From contig ONQU01000071.1 in NCBI GenBank assembly GCA_900320035.1, positions 1 through 15,785 on the forward strand: a stretch of 15,785 nucleotides of DNA, given 5' to 3'. Of the stretch, positions 1 to 7,178 are shown in pieces; the first letter of the stretch is position 1, and the number at the start of each line of letters is the position of its first letter. This stretch comes from an uncultured Rhodospirillaceae bacterium. GTDB lineage: Bacteria > Pseudomonadota > Alphaproteobacteria > RF32 > CAG-239. Both the position numbers and the translations under genes were made by a program. The notes beneath the pieces are model-generated. The model was not told where the DNA came from and searched no databases. It saw only the letters and a list, made by a program, of their open reading frames with translations.

Positions 1-183
1 CCGACGCTTATTATTACCGGCGACAAAGATACTGCTTCTTTACCGGAAAATAATCGGCGGTTTTACGAGGCTTTACAATGCCGAAAAGAATTGCATATTT
101 TTGCAAACTGCTCGCATATATACGATGAAGTAAAGAATCAAGAGGACTTAAACCGCACAGTAAAAGATTTTTTAATTTGTTGA
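1..183 (+). CDS. alpha/beta hydrolase, C-terminal fragment (5' end outside window)
   Basis: The reading frame is open from base 1 and ends at TGA 181-183, giving the last 60 residues of a protein that starts upstream. It begins PTLIITGDKDT, the typical strand and acidic-residue turn (P-x-L-I-x-x-G-x-x-D) of an alpha/beta hydrolase. About 35 residues later comes HIFANCSHIYDE, where the His of CSHI sits where the catalytic His of the Ser-Asp-His triad is expected. The nucleophile elbow is not in the window, so neither substrate nor subfamily can be given. The HD-domain gene starts 39 nt downstream on the same strand with its own ribosome binding site. The fold assignment is an inference from motif spacing only. 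Confidence 0.6.
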   Translation, partial: PTLIITGDKDTASLPENNRRFYEALQCRKELHIFANCSHIYDEVKNQEDLNRTVKDFLIC

Positions 184-222
184 TATTATGATAGTTTTTA
201 TAACAATATAAAGGAGAATGTT

Positions 223-663
223 ATGATAACCGAAAACAGATGGCAACATATTTTAGGTGTGGCGCGTAAATGCAAAGAATATGCTGCAAAACTCAAACCT
301 AATGATAATAAATTTACCGAAGATATGTTTTTACTCGGTATGTTGCACGATATAGGTTATGAATTTATGGAAAGTAATGCTTCTCATGCGGCAGTCGGTG
401 GAGAAATACTAAAGCGCAATAATTATCAATACTGGTCGGAAGTATCTCTGCACGGGGATGAAACGGTCGATAATATGTCCGATGAATTGTTTATTTTAAA
501 TTGTGCTGATATGTCTACAGGACCAAACGGAGAAGATTTTACCTTTGATGAACGTTTGGCGGAAATAGCAAACCGATTTGGTACAGATGCGACACCGTAT
601 CAAAAGTGTATTATTGAGATTAAAAAATTAAAAGCAGATAAAAGATACACACAAATAAAGTAA
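223..663 (+). CDS. HD-domain phosphohydrolase-like protein
   Basis: This is a 146-residue soluble protein with the metal-binding pattern of the HD superfamily: His9, the His42-Asp43 doublet in GMLHDIGYE, His55, His77 in SLHGDE and Asp96 in NCADMSTG. HD proteins bind one or two divalent metals and mostly hydrolyse phosphate esters of nucleotides. The substrate here cannot be told from sequence. The length matches a stand-alone HD domain with nothing fused to it. The ATG at 223 is preceded by AAGGAG at 211-216, six bases away, which supports this start. The gene lies between a hydrolase and two acetyltransferases, a neighbourhood of small accessory enzymes that does not point to a pathway. Confidence 0.8.
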   Translation: MITENRWQHILGVARKCKEYAAKLKPNDNKFTEDMFLLGMLHDIGYEFMESNASHAAVGGEILKRNNYQYWSEVSLHGDETVDNMSDELFILNCADMSTGPNGEDFTFDERLAEIANRFGTDATPYQKCIIEIKKLKADKRYTQIK

Positions 664-777
664 AGAATAACGACAATCAGCGATTATATTAGAAAGGTAA
701 AAGTTTCCGATTAGTCGGTATTGATGATAACTAAATTTTAAAACTATTTTTGTAATATTTCACCATTAGGAGCGCAA

Positions 778-1515
778 ATGGAAAAAAATTTATTACAAAA
801 AACTCTTTATGAAATTAATCAACAAAAAAAAGTTGCCGGATATGAAATTGTAGAGTGCGACGATGGGTTTATTTCATTATGGAATCATCCCGCACTATAT
901 TATTATAGCAAAGCTCATTGTAAAACAGTGACTGAGAAAAATTATATTTTTTTCAAAGAAAATTTTCCCTTTCAAACCTTAAGCATTGCCGCTAATTGTA
1001 GAAGTTCTTTAGAAAATATACATCCTGATTTAATATTCACTGGAACATCAGATACTATGTTGCTTGAACAAACAGTACTTTTAACGGAAAATAGCAGATT
1101 TACAATTAAGTTGGTTGAAAATAAAAAAGATATTAAAATTTTTTCTCAAATTGCTAGCGAAGTCTTTAATCATCCTGAAATTTGCGACAAATTAGCAGAA
1201 TCCCTAGCTGCAGATTTAAAATTGCAACATTGTCATAAATATGTTGGATATGATGGCAAGGAAGCTACAGGGATTATCGAATTATCAGAAGGTGAGGAGG
1301 CTGTTTTTATTTCTTGGGCTGCTGTAAGAGAAAAATTCCGGCGGCGTGGATTATGTCACGCTATGCTTGCATATGCGATAAATCGTGAAATTGAAAAAAA
1401 ATTTACCAAATTTGTGTTGGTTTCTTCACCGGAAGGTAAAATTGTATATAAATTATTTGGTTTTCATGATTTTGCTTTAAGGTATAACTATACACTAAAA
1501 TGTAAAAAAGGATAA
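778..1515 (+). CDS. GNAT family N-acetyltransferase (245 aa)
   Basis: The C-terminal half carries a GNAT fold. The acetyl-CoA binding motif A is visible around residues 171-205, with a beta strand (FISWAAV) followed by a basic turn (REKFRRRGLCHAM) that stands in for the usual Q/R-x-x-G-x-G/A loop. The strand VLVSSPEG and helix IVYKLFGFHDF follow, as in motif B. The N-terminal roughly 110 residues are not recognisable, so this is an extended GNAT like those with a degenerate N-terminal repeat. The acceptor substrate is unknown. AGGAG at 768-772 sits five bases before the ATG. The gene is strongly AT-rich compared with the core genes further right. It is probably co-transcribed with the next acetyltransferase, which begins two bases after its stop. 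Confidence 0.75.
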   Translation: MEKNLLQKTLYEINQQKKVAGYEIVECDDGFISLWNHPALYYYSKAHCKTVTEKNYIFFKENFPFQTLSIAANCRSSLENIHPDLIFTGTSDTMLLEQTVLLTENSRFTIKLVENKKDIKIFSQIASEVFNHPEICDKLAESLAADLKLQHCHKYVGYDGKEATGIIELSEGEEAVFISWAAVREKFRRRGLCHAMLAYAINREIEKKFTKFVLVSSPEGKIVYKLFGFHDFALRYNYTLKCKKG

Positions 1516-1517
1516 AA

Positions 1518-1967
1518 ATGACTGATGATTGTATTAGAAAGGCCGAGGTTTCAGATTGGCCGGATTTAATGAAGATTTTTGACCGTTCGTTGCGTTCAAC
1601 CGACGATTTATCTGATGATGATTGGAAAAAGCTTTACGAGCGCGTGATAACCTATTCATATCCGAATTTTGACACATACATCTATTGTAAAGACGGGAAA
1701 AGTGTGGCTTATATTAGTTATTGGAAAGAAAAGAAATTGATTAAAATGCTTTATGTTTTACCGAAATATGTTAATCGGGGTATTGGGCAGAAGTTGATTA
1801 AATACGTGATAGATACATACAACGAGCCTATGACAATCGGTGTAAAAGCAGGTAATGATATTGCGATGCACATTTATACCAAGTTTGGATTTAAGATAAT
1901 TAAAAAGGAAGAATATGATGCTTCCGGCATTTATTATCCGCATTATGTTTTGGAACGTAAAATCTAA
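1518..1967 (+). CDS. GNAT family N-acetyltransferase (149 aa)
   Basis: This is a single-domain GNAT of the usual length. It starts with the common opening IRKAEVSDWPDLMKIF. Motif A is at about residues 76-95 (KMLYVLPKYVNRGIGQKLI), with the R-G-I-G turn for the acetyl-CoA pyrophosphate. Motif B follows around 114-127, where NDIAMHIYTKFGF is the typical helix plus aromatic ending. The acceptor cannot be predicted. The start ATG lies two bases after the stop of the upstream GNAT gene, and its Shine-Dalgarno sequence AAGGA (1508-1512) is inside that gene's last codons, so the two are probably translated from one transcript. Its stop is 12 bases from the end of the convergent dfx gene, and I see no terminator between them. 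Confidence 0.85.
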   Translation: MTDDCIRKAEVSDWPDLMKIFDRSLRSTDDLSDDDWKKLYERVITYSYPNFDTYIYCKDGKSVAYISYWKEKKLIKMLYVLPKYVNRGIGQKLIKYVIDTYNEPMTIGVKAGNDIAMHIYTKFGFKIIKKEEYDASGIYYPHYVLERKI

Positions 1968-1979
1968 GATCAATGTTAT

Positions 1980-2372
1980 TTAAAAAGATGACAACGCCAT
2001 ATCTTTAACCCACAGACCATGCAAATTGCAATACGCATAAACTCTGGCAATTTTGTCGCCATCAACTAAGCAGAATGTTGCGGCCGGAGCTTCGTGCGGG
2101 TGCAAATATTTTATTTGCACTTGGCCGTCGGTCGTTTCCAACGCAATCCATTCAATATAGTGAACATCTTCCATCGGGTGAATAACATCACCTACTTGAA
2201 TATGCACTAAATTATCAGTTTGATGAACAGCAGGGATATGCTTTTCGGTGGCGGCATCGGTTGTGTTCGCCGTCAGCTTCATCATTTCTTCGCCGCAGCA
2301 AAAAACTTTAACCCCCGACGCATGCAAATAGGTGATGATATTTCCGCAGTGCTTGCACTTATAAAAATCCAT
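1980..2372 (-). CDS. dfx: desulfoferrodoxin / two-iron superoxide reductase
   Basis: This 130-residue protein reduces superoxide to hydrogen peroxide without making oxygen, a defence typical of anaerobes and microaerophiles. The N-terminal desulforedoxin-like Fe(Cys)4 centre is complete: Cys6 and Cys9 (CKHC) with Cys25-Cys26 (FCCGEE). The catalytic Fe(His)4Cys centre is also complete: Glu43-Lys44-His45 (EKHIP), His65 and His71 in the HPMEDVH stretch, then Cys115 and His118 (CNLHGLW). The spacings match classical Dfx (Glu47, Lys48, His49, His69, His75, Cys116, His119 in Desulfovibrio). I chose the ATG at 2372 rather than one 48 bases upstream because AAGGAG lies seven bases before it and the protein then begins MDFYKCKHC, as family members do. 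It appears to be a single-gene unit with its own promoter. Confidence 0.95.
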   Translation of the reverse strand: MDFYKCKHCGNIITYLHASGVKVFCCGEEMMKLTANTTDAATEKHIPAVHQTDNLVHIQVGDVIHPMEDVHYIEWIALETTDGQVQIKYLHPHEAPAATFCLVDGDKIARVYAYCNLHGLWVKDMALSSF

Positions 2373-2378
2373 TTTTTT

Positions 2379-2384
2379 CTCCTT
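2379..2384 (-). promoter_or_regulatory. ribosome binding site deciding the dfx start
   Basis: AAGGAG on the minus strand lies six to seven bases before the ATG at 2372. The longer frame beginning at 2420 has no such site, and its start would lie only about 20 bases from or inside the predicted transcript start, so the shorter protein is preferred. Confidence 0.8.
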
Positions 2385-2405
2385 ATGATTGTTTATGATA
2401 TTGTC

Positions 2406-2433
2406 ATTATAGACCGTCATTTCAACTTTTCAA
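2406..2433 (-). promoter_or_regulatory. sigma70-type promoter for dfx
   Basis: On the minus strand TTGAAA (2433-2428) is followed after a 16-bp spacer by a perfect TATAAT (2411-2406). Transcription would begin near 2400, giving a leader of roughly 28 bases before the dfx ATG. I could not identify an obvious repressor or activator operator around it. Confidence 0.7.
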
Positions 2434-2521
2434 TAAAAAGAAAAAAATATGCCGAATTTATATTTTTAGGTAATTTATTGTTAATCACTGTTTCTTAAGA
2501 TGTTTAAAGGAGATAAATTGA

Positions 2522-3001
2522 ATGTTAAAAACAAATGCCATGCGTATTTTGGAAAATGCGCAAGTTGAGTATGAAGTATATGAATATCCGCCGCCGGCCC
2601 AATTAGATGCGACGACCATTGCGCAAACCATCGATAAACCGGTTGAGCAAACATTTAAGACCTTGGTTACTCAAGCGCCGACACAACAACATGGTTTCGA
2701 GCATTTTGTTTTTGTTATCCCGGCGAATGCCGAATTAAGCGTGAAAAAAGCCGCGGTAGCTGCCGGTGTTAAAAATTTAGAGATGTTGCCGTTGAAAAAA
2801 TTGCTGCCCTTAACCGGCTATGTTCACGGCGGTTGTTCGCCGGTGGGAATGAAGAAAAACTTTCCGGTGTTTATTGATGAAACCGCTGTTTTATTTGATA
2901 CCATTTATTTAAGCGGTGGCAAAATAGGTTTAACTTTGGCTTTAAATGCTGAGGCTCTAGCGAGCGGTATCGGTGCCACATTTGCCGATTTAACGCTCTA
3001 G
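2522..3001 (+). CDS. ybaK: YbaK-type Cys-tRNA(Pro) deacylase
   Basis: This 159-residue protein of the prolyl-tRNA editing superfamily hydrolyses Cys-tRNA(Pro) formed when prolyl-tRNA synthetase mischarges cysteine. It opens with the family pattern KTNAMRILENAQVEYEVYEY. It has Lys46 in FKTLV, the position of the essential lysine of E. coli YbaK. The conserved glycine-rich segment GGCSPVGMKK (about 103-112) and SGGKIGL (about 131-137) follow, both typical of the substrate pocket. Length and motif order match YbaK rather than the ProRS INS domain or ProX. AAGGAG at 2507-2512 precedes the ATG by nine bases. A TTG at 2518 is closer to that site but is out of frame. The gene converges on the M48 protease gene, with 15 bases between them. 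Confidence 0.92.
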   Translation: MLKTNAMRILENAQVEYEVYEYPPPAQLDATTIAQTIDKPVEQTFKTLVTQAPTQQHGFEHFVFVIPANAELSVKKAAVAAGVKNLEMLPLKKLLPLTGYVHGGCSPVGMKKNFPVFIDETAVLFDTIYLSGGKIGLTLALNAEALASGIGATFADLTL

Positions 3002-3016
3002 CTTGTAATCTGAAAT

Positions 3017-4381
3017 TTAGTATCCGACCTCTACCATTTCGTCTTTGACACGTTCACTTAAATCGGTAATTTTCAGTTGCAAAGATTTATCTTTAGCTAA
3101 TTTTGCCGCGCGTTGCAATTGTTTTTCTGCTGTAGGTAAATTGCCGATGGCATAGCTGAATTCGGCACTGGCATAAAGTGAAGACGCATGTTGTCCGAGA
3201 ATGTCATAAGCGCGCGCCAAAAGTTGCCACCCCAGCGGTGTCGGTTGTTTAATTTGCGCTTTTTGCAACAAATTCACCGCACGATTGGCAATTGCTTTTT
3301 CTTCCGAACTTTCCAATAAAGCATGCGCCAAACTCAGTTGTAACAAAGGTGTTTCCGGCAAAATAGATAGCGCTTTTTCATATATTTTCACGCTTTCGGC
3401 AACACGACCGTTTTCAAACAAAAATTGTCCTTTCAGTTCATAAAAATAAGGATTATTCGGCTCATTTTTAATCAGTTCATCAAGCAAACGGTAAGCCGCC
3501 GGAAATTTGCTTTGGCGAAAATATAAAATACTGTGCGCATATTGAGCAGCGGCCGAGGCATTTTCGCGCGGATAGCGGCGCCAAATGCGCGCCGAATCTT
3601 CCAAATAGCCGGAAAGTTTGGCTTGAACCAGTGCAAATTGCTTATCAAGCGGTGATTTTTCACTAAAGTGATTATTTTTACCAACCGACATAAAATGCTC
3701 AATTCGCTCGCTAGTCAACGGGTGATTGCTAAAATAATCGGTTTCACTTATACCGCTCTGTAAATTACGTTTTTGCACTTTTTGCATAAAACGTTGCAAA
3801 CCGATTGTTGATTGCTGAGTTTTGGTTAATAGCTTAACGGCGGCTTCATCTGCGGCGCGTTCTTCTTCAATTTGATGATGCAAAAGATGATTAATTGCCG
3901 AACTTTGTGTACCCAAAACCACAGCCATTGCCGCATCGCCACGACCGGTAGAGAGAGCCGTGGCACCCGCGGCAATCATTGAGCCGAGCATAATGTATTG
4001 CATTTTCTCTAATTTAAGTTTTTGACGCACAATATGGCCGCCCATAATATGACCGGTTTCGTGCGCTAAAATTCCCGCTAATTCATTGGTGTTATCAGCC
4101 GCTAAAAGTGTGCCGGTGTGCACAAACATATAATTACCATCACTGACAAACGCATTGAGTGAATTATCATTGACAAGATATATATTATTGGCGTTAAAAG
4201 CCAATCCGGCAGCGGTATAAAGCGGTTTAATGACTGCCGCTAAATAATTTTGCGTTTCAACATCGGAAATTAATACCAAGTTGTCATCAGCTCGTGCCGA
4301 AATAGCGGGCGTCAACAGTGTTGCCCCAAAAACAGCAATTGCTACGAAAATTGCGCCTAGCCGAGTAATTTTCGCCACCAT
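3017..4381 (-). CDS. BepA-like periplasmic M48 zinc metalloprotease with TPR domain
   Basis: This 454-residue exported protein has a signal peptide at residues 1-30 (basic start, hydrophobic core IFVAIAVFGATLL, cleavage near SARA-DD). The M48 catalytic motif HETGH is at 107-111, with the third zinc ligand probably Glu174 in EEERAADEAA. The motif SNHPLTSERI (218-227) contains the histidine that in E. coli BepA covers the zinc site and controls activity. Residues from about 260 to 440 are TPR-like helical repeats. E. coli BepA acts in the periplasm on assembly and degradation of outer-membrane proteins such as LptD, and the same role is inferred here. The start ATG lies inside the last nine codons of rne (25-nt overlap), with GGAG just upstream, suggesting translational coupling to RNase E. 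Confidence 0.88.
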   Translation of the reverse strand: MVAKITRLGAIFVAIAVFGATLLTPAISARADDNLVLISDVETQNYLAAVIKPLYTAAGLAFNANNIYLVNDNSLNAFVSDGNYMFVHTGTLLAADNTNELAGILAHETGHIMGGHIVRQKLKLEKMQYIMLGSMIAAGATALSTGRGDAAMAVVLGTQSSAINHLLHHQIEEERAADEAAVKLLTKTQQSTIGLQRFMQKVQKRNLQSGISETDYFSNHPLTSERIEHFMSVGKNNHFSEKSPLDKQFALVQAKLSGYLEDSARIWRRYPRENASAAAQYAHSILYFRQSKFPAAYRLLDELIKNEPNNPYFYELKGQFLFENGRVAESVKIYEKALSILPETPLLQLSLAHALLESSEEKAIANRAVNLLQKAQIKQPTPLGWQLLARAYDILGQHASSLYASAEFSYAIGNLPTAEKQLQRAAKLAKDKSLQLKITDLSERVKDEMVEVGY

Positions 4382-6750
4382 GACTTTTTCTCCGGAACCG
4401 CTTCCGGTTTGGTTTCCCGCAGATTATTGCCGGACCGCCGGTCATTGCGGCGATAGTGTCGTCCGCGCATATTGCGGCGATAACGCGTACCTTGATTTTC
4501 ACCACCGGTATTATCATCCTCATTATCGTTACCTTCATCGCCATCTTCCGTTATATCGGTTTCGTCATAGGCAACATTATCTTCCTCATAGCAAGTTGTT
4601 GCGGTATCCGTCACAGCAACATTTTGTATCGGTAATTTATCACGGCAGATTTTAAATTCTGAAGCATCAAACATTTCCATATCGGCTGCGATGATAATTT
4701 GGGTATTATAAAGTTCCTCCAAAGTGGCAATTTGTTTGCGCTTTTGATTTAATAAATAGGTGGCAATATTGGCCGGTACGGTGGCCGTTAATTTAATATT
4801 GCGGTTACGCACACACTCGGCTTCTAATGCTCGCAAAATTAGGGTTGCACCGGATTCTACCGTGCGGGTAAAACCGCGCCCATGACAATGCGGACAAGCT
4901 TCATAGTTACTTTCCATAAATGAAGAATGCATCCGTTGCCGTGAAATTTCTAACAAGCCGAAAATGCTCATCTTGGCAATCTGAATACGTGCACGATCAT
5001 CTTTCATCGCTTCTTTCATGCGGCGTTCGACAGCCACATTATTTTGCTGTTCATACATATCAATGAAATCGACCACAATTAAACCGGCCAAATCACGCAT
5101 TTTGAGTTGTTTAGCAATTTCATCAGCGGCTTCCAGATTGGTTTTTAAAGCTGTTTCTTCAATATCTTTTTCTTTAGTGGCACGACCAGAGTTGACATCT
5201 ATGGAAACCAAAGCTTCAGTTGGATTGATTACCAAGTAGCCGCCGGATTCTAACTGAACAATCGGATTATGCAATTTATCGAGCTGTGCTTCCACCTGAA
5301 ATCTCTGGAAAACCGGCATTTCATCAGGTTTACGACATTTGATATATTTCAAATGATGCGGCGATAGCACTTTTACAAAATTGCGTGCGGTTTGATAAGC
5401 CTCATCACCATCAATAATCACCTCGTCAATATCTTTGGTATACATATCACGCAGAGCGCGTTTGATTAAATTGCCTTCCTCATAGATAATCGCCGGTGCC
5501 GGATTTTTCAGTGCACCATAACGAATGGCATTCCATGTCCGAATTAAATAATTATAATCGCGGACAATATCGGCTTTGGTTTTACCTTCGCCGGCGGTGC
5601 GCACAATGAGCGACATATCTTGATGTAAAGGCAAATCTTTAAGAATGGTCTTCAAGCGCTTGCGGTCATTTGAATTGGTAATTTTCCGGCTTACACCACC
5701 GCTTTTGATGCGATTTGGCATCAAAACGCAATAACGACCGGCAAGAGAAATATAAGTGGTACAAGCAGCTCCTTTATTACCACGTTCTTCTTTCACAATT
5801 TGAATGAGTAATGTTTGTCCTTCTTTGATGACATCTTGAATGGTGCTACGGTGAAAAAGTTTGCGCGCGCGCAACAATTTGCGCTGAATATCAAAATTAT
5901 ACTCATTTCCCACAGTTTCATCATCATCGTCATCAACATCAATGTCATTAATGTCTTCTTCTATTGTTTCTTCATCTAAATCAGCATCTGCGGCAGATGT
6001 TTTTGGCGCCTTTTTACGGTCACGCGGACGTCGCGAACTATGACGATGTTTCCGCGGTGCGCTACTGGCGCGGGCGGAAGTTTCTTCACTCATTTCAGCA
6101 GTTTCATCTTCTGCCGTACTATCCTCAGCAGCAGAAGATGTATCAGCCATAATATCTTCATTTTGTGTGATATTTTCTTCAGCCAAAACCGGCTTGATGT
6201 TAGCCACTTCTTCTGTTTCGTCAGCATGCGGTGGTACATCCGTCGTTATTTGCGAGGCTTGATTTTCTACAACAATATTTTCTGTTGTGGTCTCATTTTC
6301 CTCATCCGGCATCGCATTTTGTACCGGTTCAAGTTGCGCTTCTTCAATTTCCTGTGCTTGTTCGGCTTCTAAACGACGTTGAGCTTCTTTGGCTTCTTTT
6401 TCGGCCTTGTAGCGCGCACGTTCGGCGTCACGTTCCTTTAAGTATTTGATTTTACCATTGATAATTTCATCAACTTCCGCTTCAACTTCTTGTAATACTT
6501 CAGCAGAAACGTTATAATAATCCGGATGAATTTCATTAAATGCCAAAAAACCGTGTTTGTTACCGCCGTAATCTATAAAAGCCGCTTGTAACGATGGTTC
6601 AATGCGAATAACTTTTGCCGTATAAATATTACCTTTTATTTGTTTGCGTGATGATGATTCAAACTCAACATCTTCAACTTTATTACCATCAACAATCACA
6701 ACACGGGTTTCTTCCGGTTGGGTGTCGTCAATTAACATTCTTTTCGTCAT
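4357..6750 (-). CDS. rne: ribonuclease E, alphaproteobacterial type
   Basis: Endoribonuclease of mRNA decay and rRNA/tRNA processing, 797 residues. The N-terminal S1 domain starts near 37 (RKQIKGNIYTAKV), is interrupted from about 81 to 290 by a coiled-coil, acidic and Arg-rich insert, and resumes around 298-345. The DNase I-like catalytic domain has Asp518 (SIDVNSGR) and Asp561 (VVDFIDM) as the magnesium ligands. The zinc link is CPHCHGRG (Cys619, Cys622), which in E. coli holds the tetramer together. The C-terminal tail is short: about 35 acidic residues, an Arg-rich patch near 755-773, and an ending in SWWRKLLG. The ATG at 6750 was chosen because GAGG lies just before it and the protein then begins MTKRMLID, the family's usual start. 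The longer frame from 6780 adds ten unrelated residues. The gene is divergent from amiC. Confidence 0.96.
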   Translation of the reverse strand: MTKRMLIDDTQPEETRVVIVDGNKVEDVEFESSSRKQIKGNIYTAKVIRIEPSLQAAFIDYGGNKHGFLAFNEIHPDYYNVSAEVLQEVEAEVDEIINGKIKYLKERDAERARYKAEKEAKEAQRRLEAEQAQEIEEAQLEPVQNAMPDEENETTTENIVVENQASQITTDVPPHADETEEVANIKPVLAEENITQNEDIMADTSSAAEDSTAEDETAEMSEETSARASSAPRKHRHSSRRPRDRKKAPKTSAADADLDEETIEEDINDIDVDDDDDETVGNEYNFDIQRKLLRARKLFHRSTIQDVIKEGQTLLIQIVKEERGNKGAACTTYISLAGRYCVLMPNRIKSGGVSRKITNSNDRKRLKTILKDLPLHQDMSLIVRTAGEGKTKADIVRDYNYLIRTWNAIRYGALKNPAPAIIYEEGNLIKRALRDMYTKDIDEVIIDGDEAYQTARNFVKVLSPHHLKYIKCRKPDEMPVFQRFQVEAQLDKLHNPIVQLESGGYLVINPTEALVSIDVNSGRATKEKDIEETALKTNLEAADEIAKQLKMRDLAGLIVVDFIDMYEQQNNVAVERRMKEAMKDDRARIQIAKMSIFGLLEISRQRMHSSFMESNYEACPHCHGRGFTRTVESGATLILRALEAECVRNRNIKLTATVPANIATYLLNQKRKQIATLEELYNTQIIIAADMEMFDASEFKICRDKLPIQNVAVTDTATTCYEEDNVAYDETDITEDGDEGNDNEDDNTGGENQGTRYRRNMRGRHYRRNDRRSGNNLRETKPEAVPEKKSWWRKLLG

Positions 6751-7178
6751 AATAACCTCTTTTCTTTCCCGTTTATGCAACAGGTCTATTTTTGCCAGAG
6801 GTCAGATAATTCTAGAAAAACATAAGAAAGGCACACAAAATACCTCACACAACATCTACGCAAGATTAAAAAATCTCGCGCACATAAATTTCTCTATCAA
6901 AACGGGAACGAATTCGTTTTTTTCTTCTTTATTATTAAAAATCGTTCGCGTCTAATTATCTTAACCTAAACTTTCCTTTACCGTTTAGCGTCTGCTTTTC
7001 CTCTTTTCTCGTTGTCATTAATACTCTCAATTAAAAGAGTTTAAACAAACCGGTAATTTATTACAGCATACATAGATAAAATTAAAAATACAATAATATT
7101 TTTTATAATTTTAAAAAAATATTCAATTTTAACCCATTGGTAAGAAGTAAAATTTATAATTACAGCCGATAAAATTTG
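6751..7178. other. divergent intergenic region between rne and amiC
   Basis: About 430 bases with no credible gene. It is very AT-rich, especially 7060-7170. It must hold the promoters and leaders of rne (minus) and amiC (plus). TATAAT at 7155-7160 is a possible amiC -10 element, but I see no matching -35 at the right distance. I found no convincing promoter for rne. Two symmetric sequences stand out: a 20-bp hairpin at 6860-6879 (extendable by one pair each side) and the 12-bp palindrome AACGAATTCGTT at 6907-6918 followed by a T-rich run. Confidence 0.6.
6859..6880 (-). promoter_or_regulatory. hairpin in the rne 5' leader
   Basis: Read on the minus strand the sequence forms a nine-pair stem, CGCGAGAUU against AAUCUUGCG, closed by a UUUU loop. 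One pair is a G-U wobble, so the stem is better in the rne-sense RNA than in the opposite strand. It lies about 110 bases before the rne start. E. coli rne is autoregulated through hairpins in its long 5' leader, so a similar role is possible, but that is inference. Whether it is transcribed depends on an unidentified promoter further upstream. Confidence 0.4.

Noticed and set aside
2373..2420. Longer dfx start at 2420
   Set aside because: It has no ribosome binding site and lies at or upstream of the predicted transcription start. The internal ATG has AAGGAG and the family-typical N-terminus.
2220..2498. 92-residue plus-strand open frame over dfx
   Set aside because: It is a shadow of dfx and its promoter, and the translation shows no family features.
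4281..4655. 124-residue plus-strand open frame opposite rne and the protease start
   Set aside because: It is antisense to two well-supported genes, its Tyr/His-rich translation is the complement of an acidic/Arg-rich coding region, and it has no domain or ribosome binding site.
6040..6372. Plus-strand open frames opposite the acidic insert of RNase E
   Set aside because: Phe/Leu/His-rich frames of this sort are expected opposite Glu/Asp/Lys-rich low-complexity coding sequence.
6751..6780. Longer rne start at 6780
   Set aside because: It adds ten residues not seen in the family, while the ATG at 6750 has a GAGG site and begins with the usual MTKRMLID.
6907..6925. AACGAATTCGTT palindrome plus T-run as a plus-strand terminator
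   Set aside because: There is no plus-strand gene upstream to terminate, and a four-pair stem with a four-base loop is too short to be convincing.
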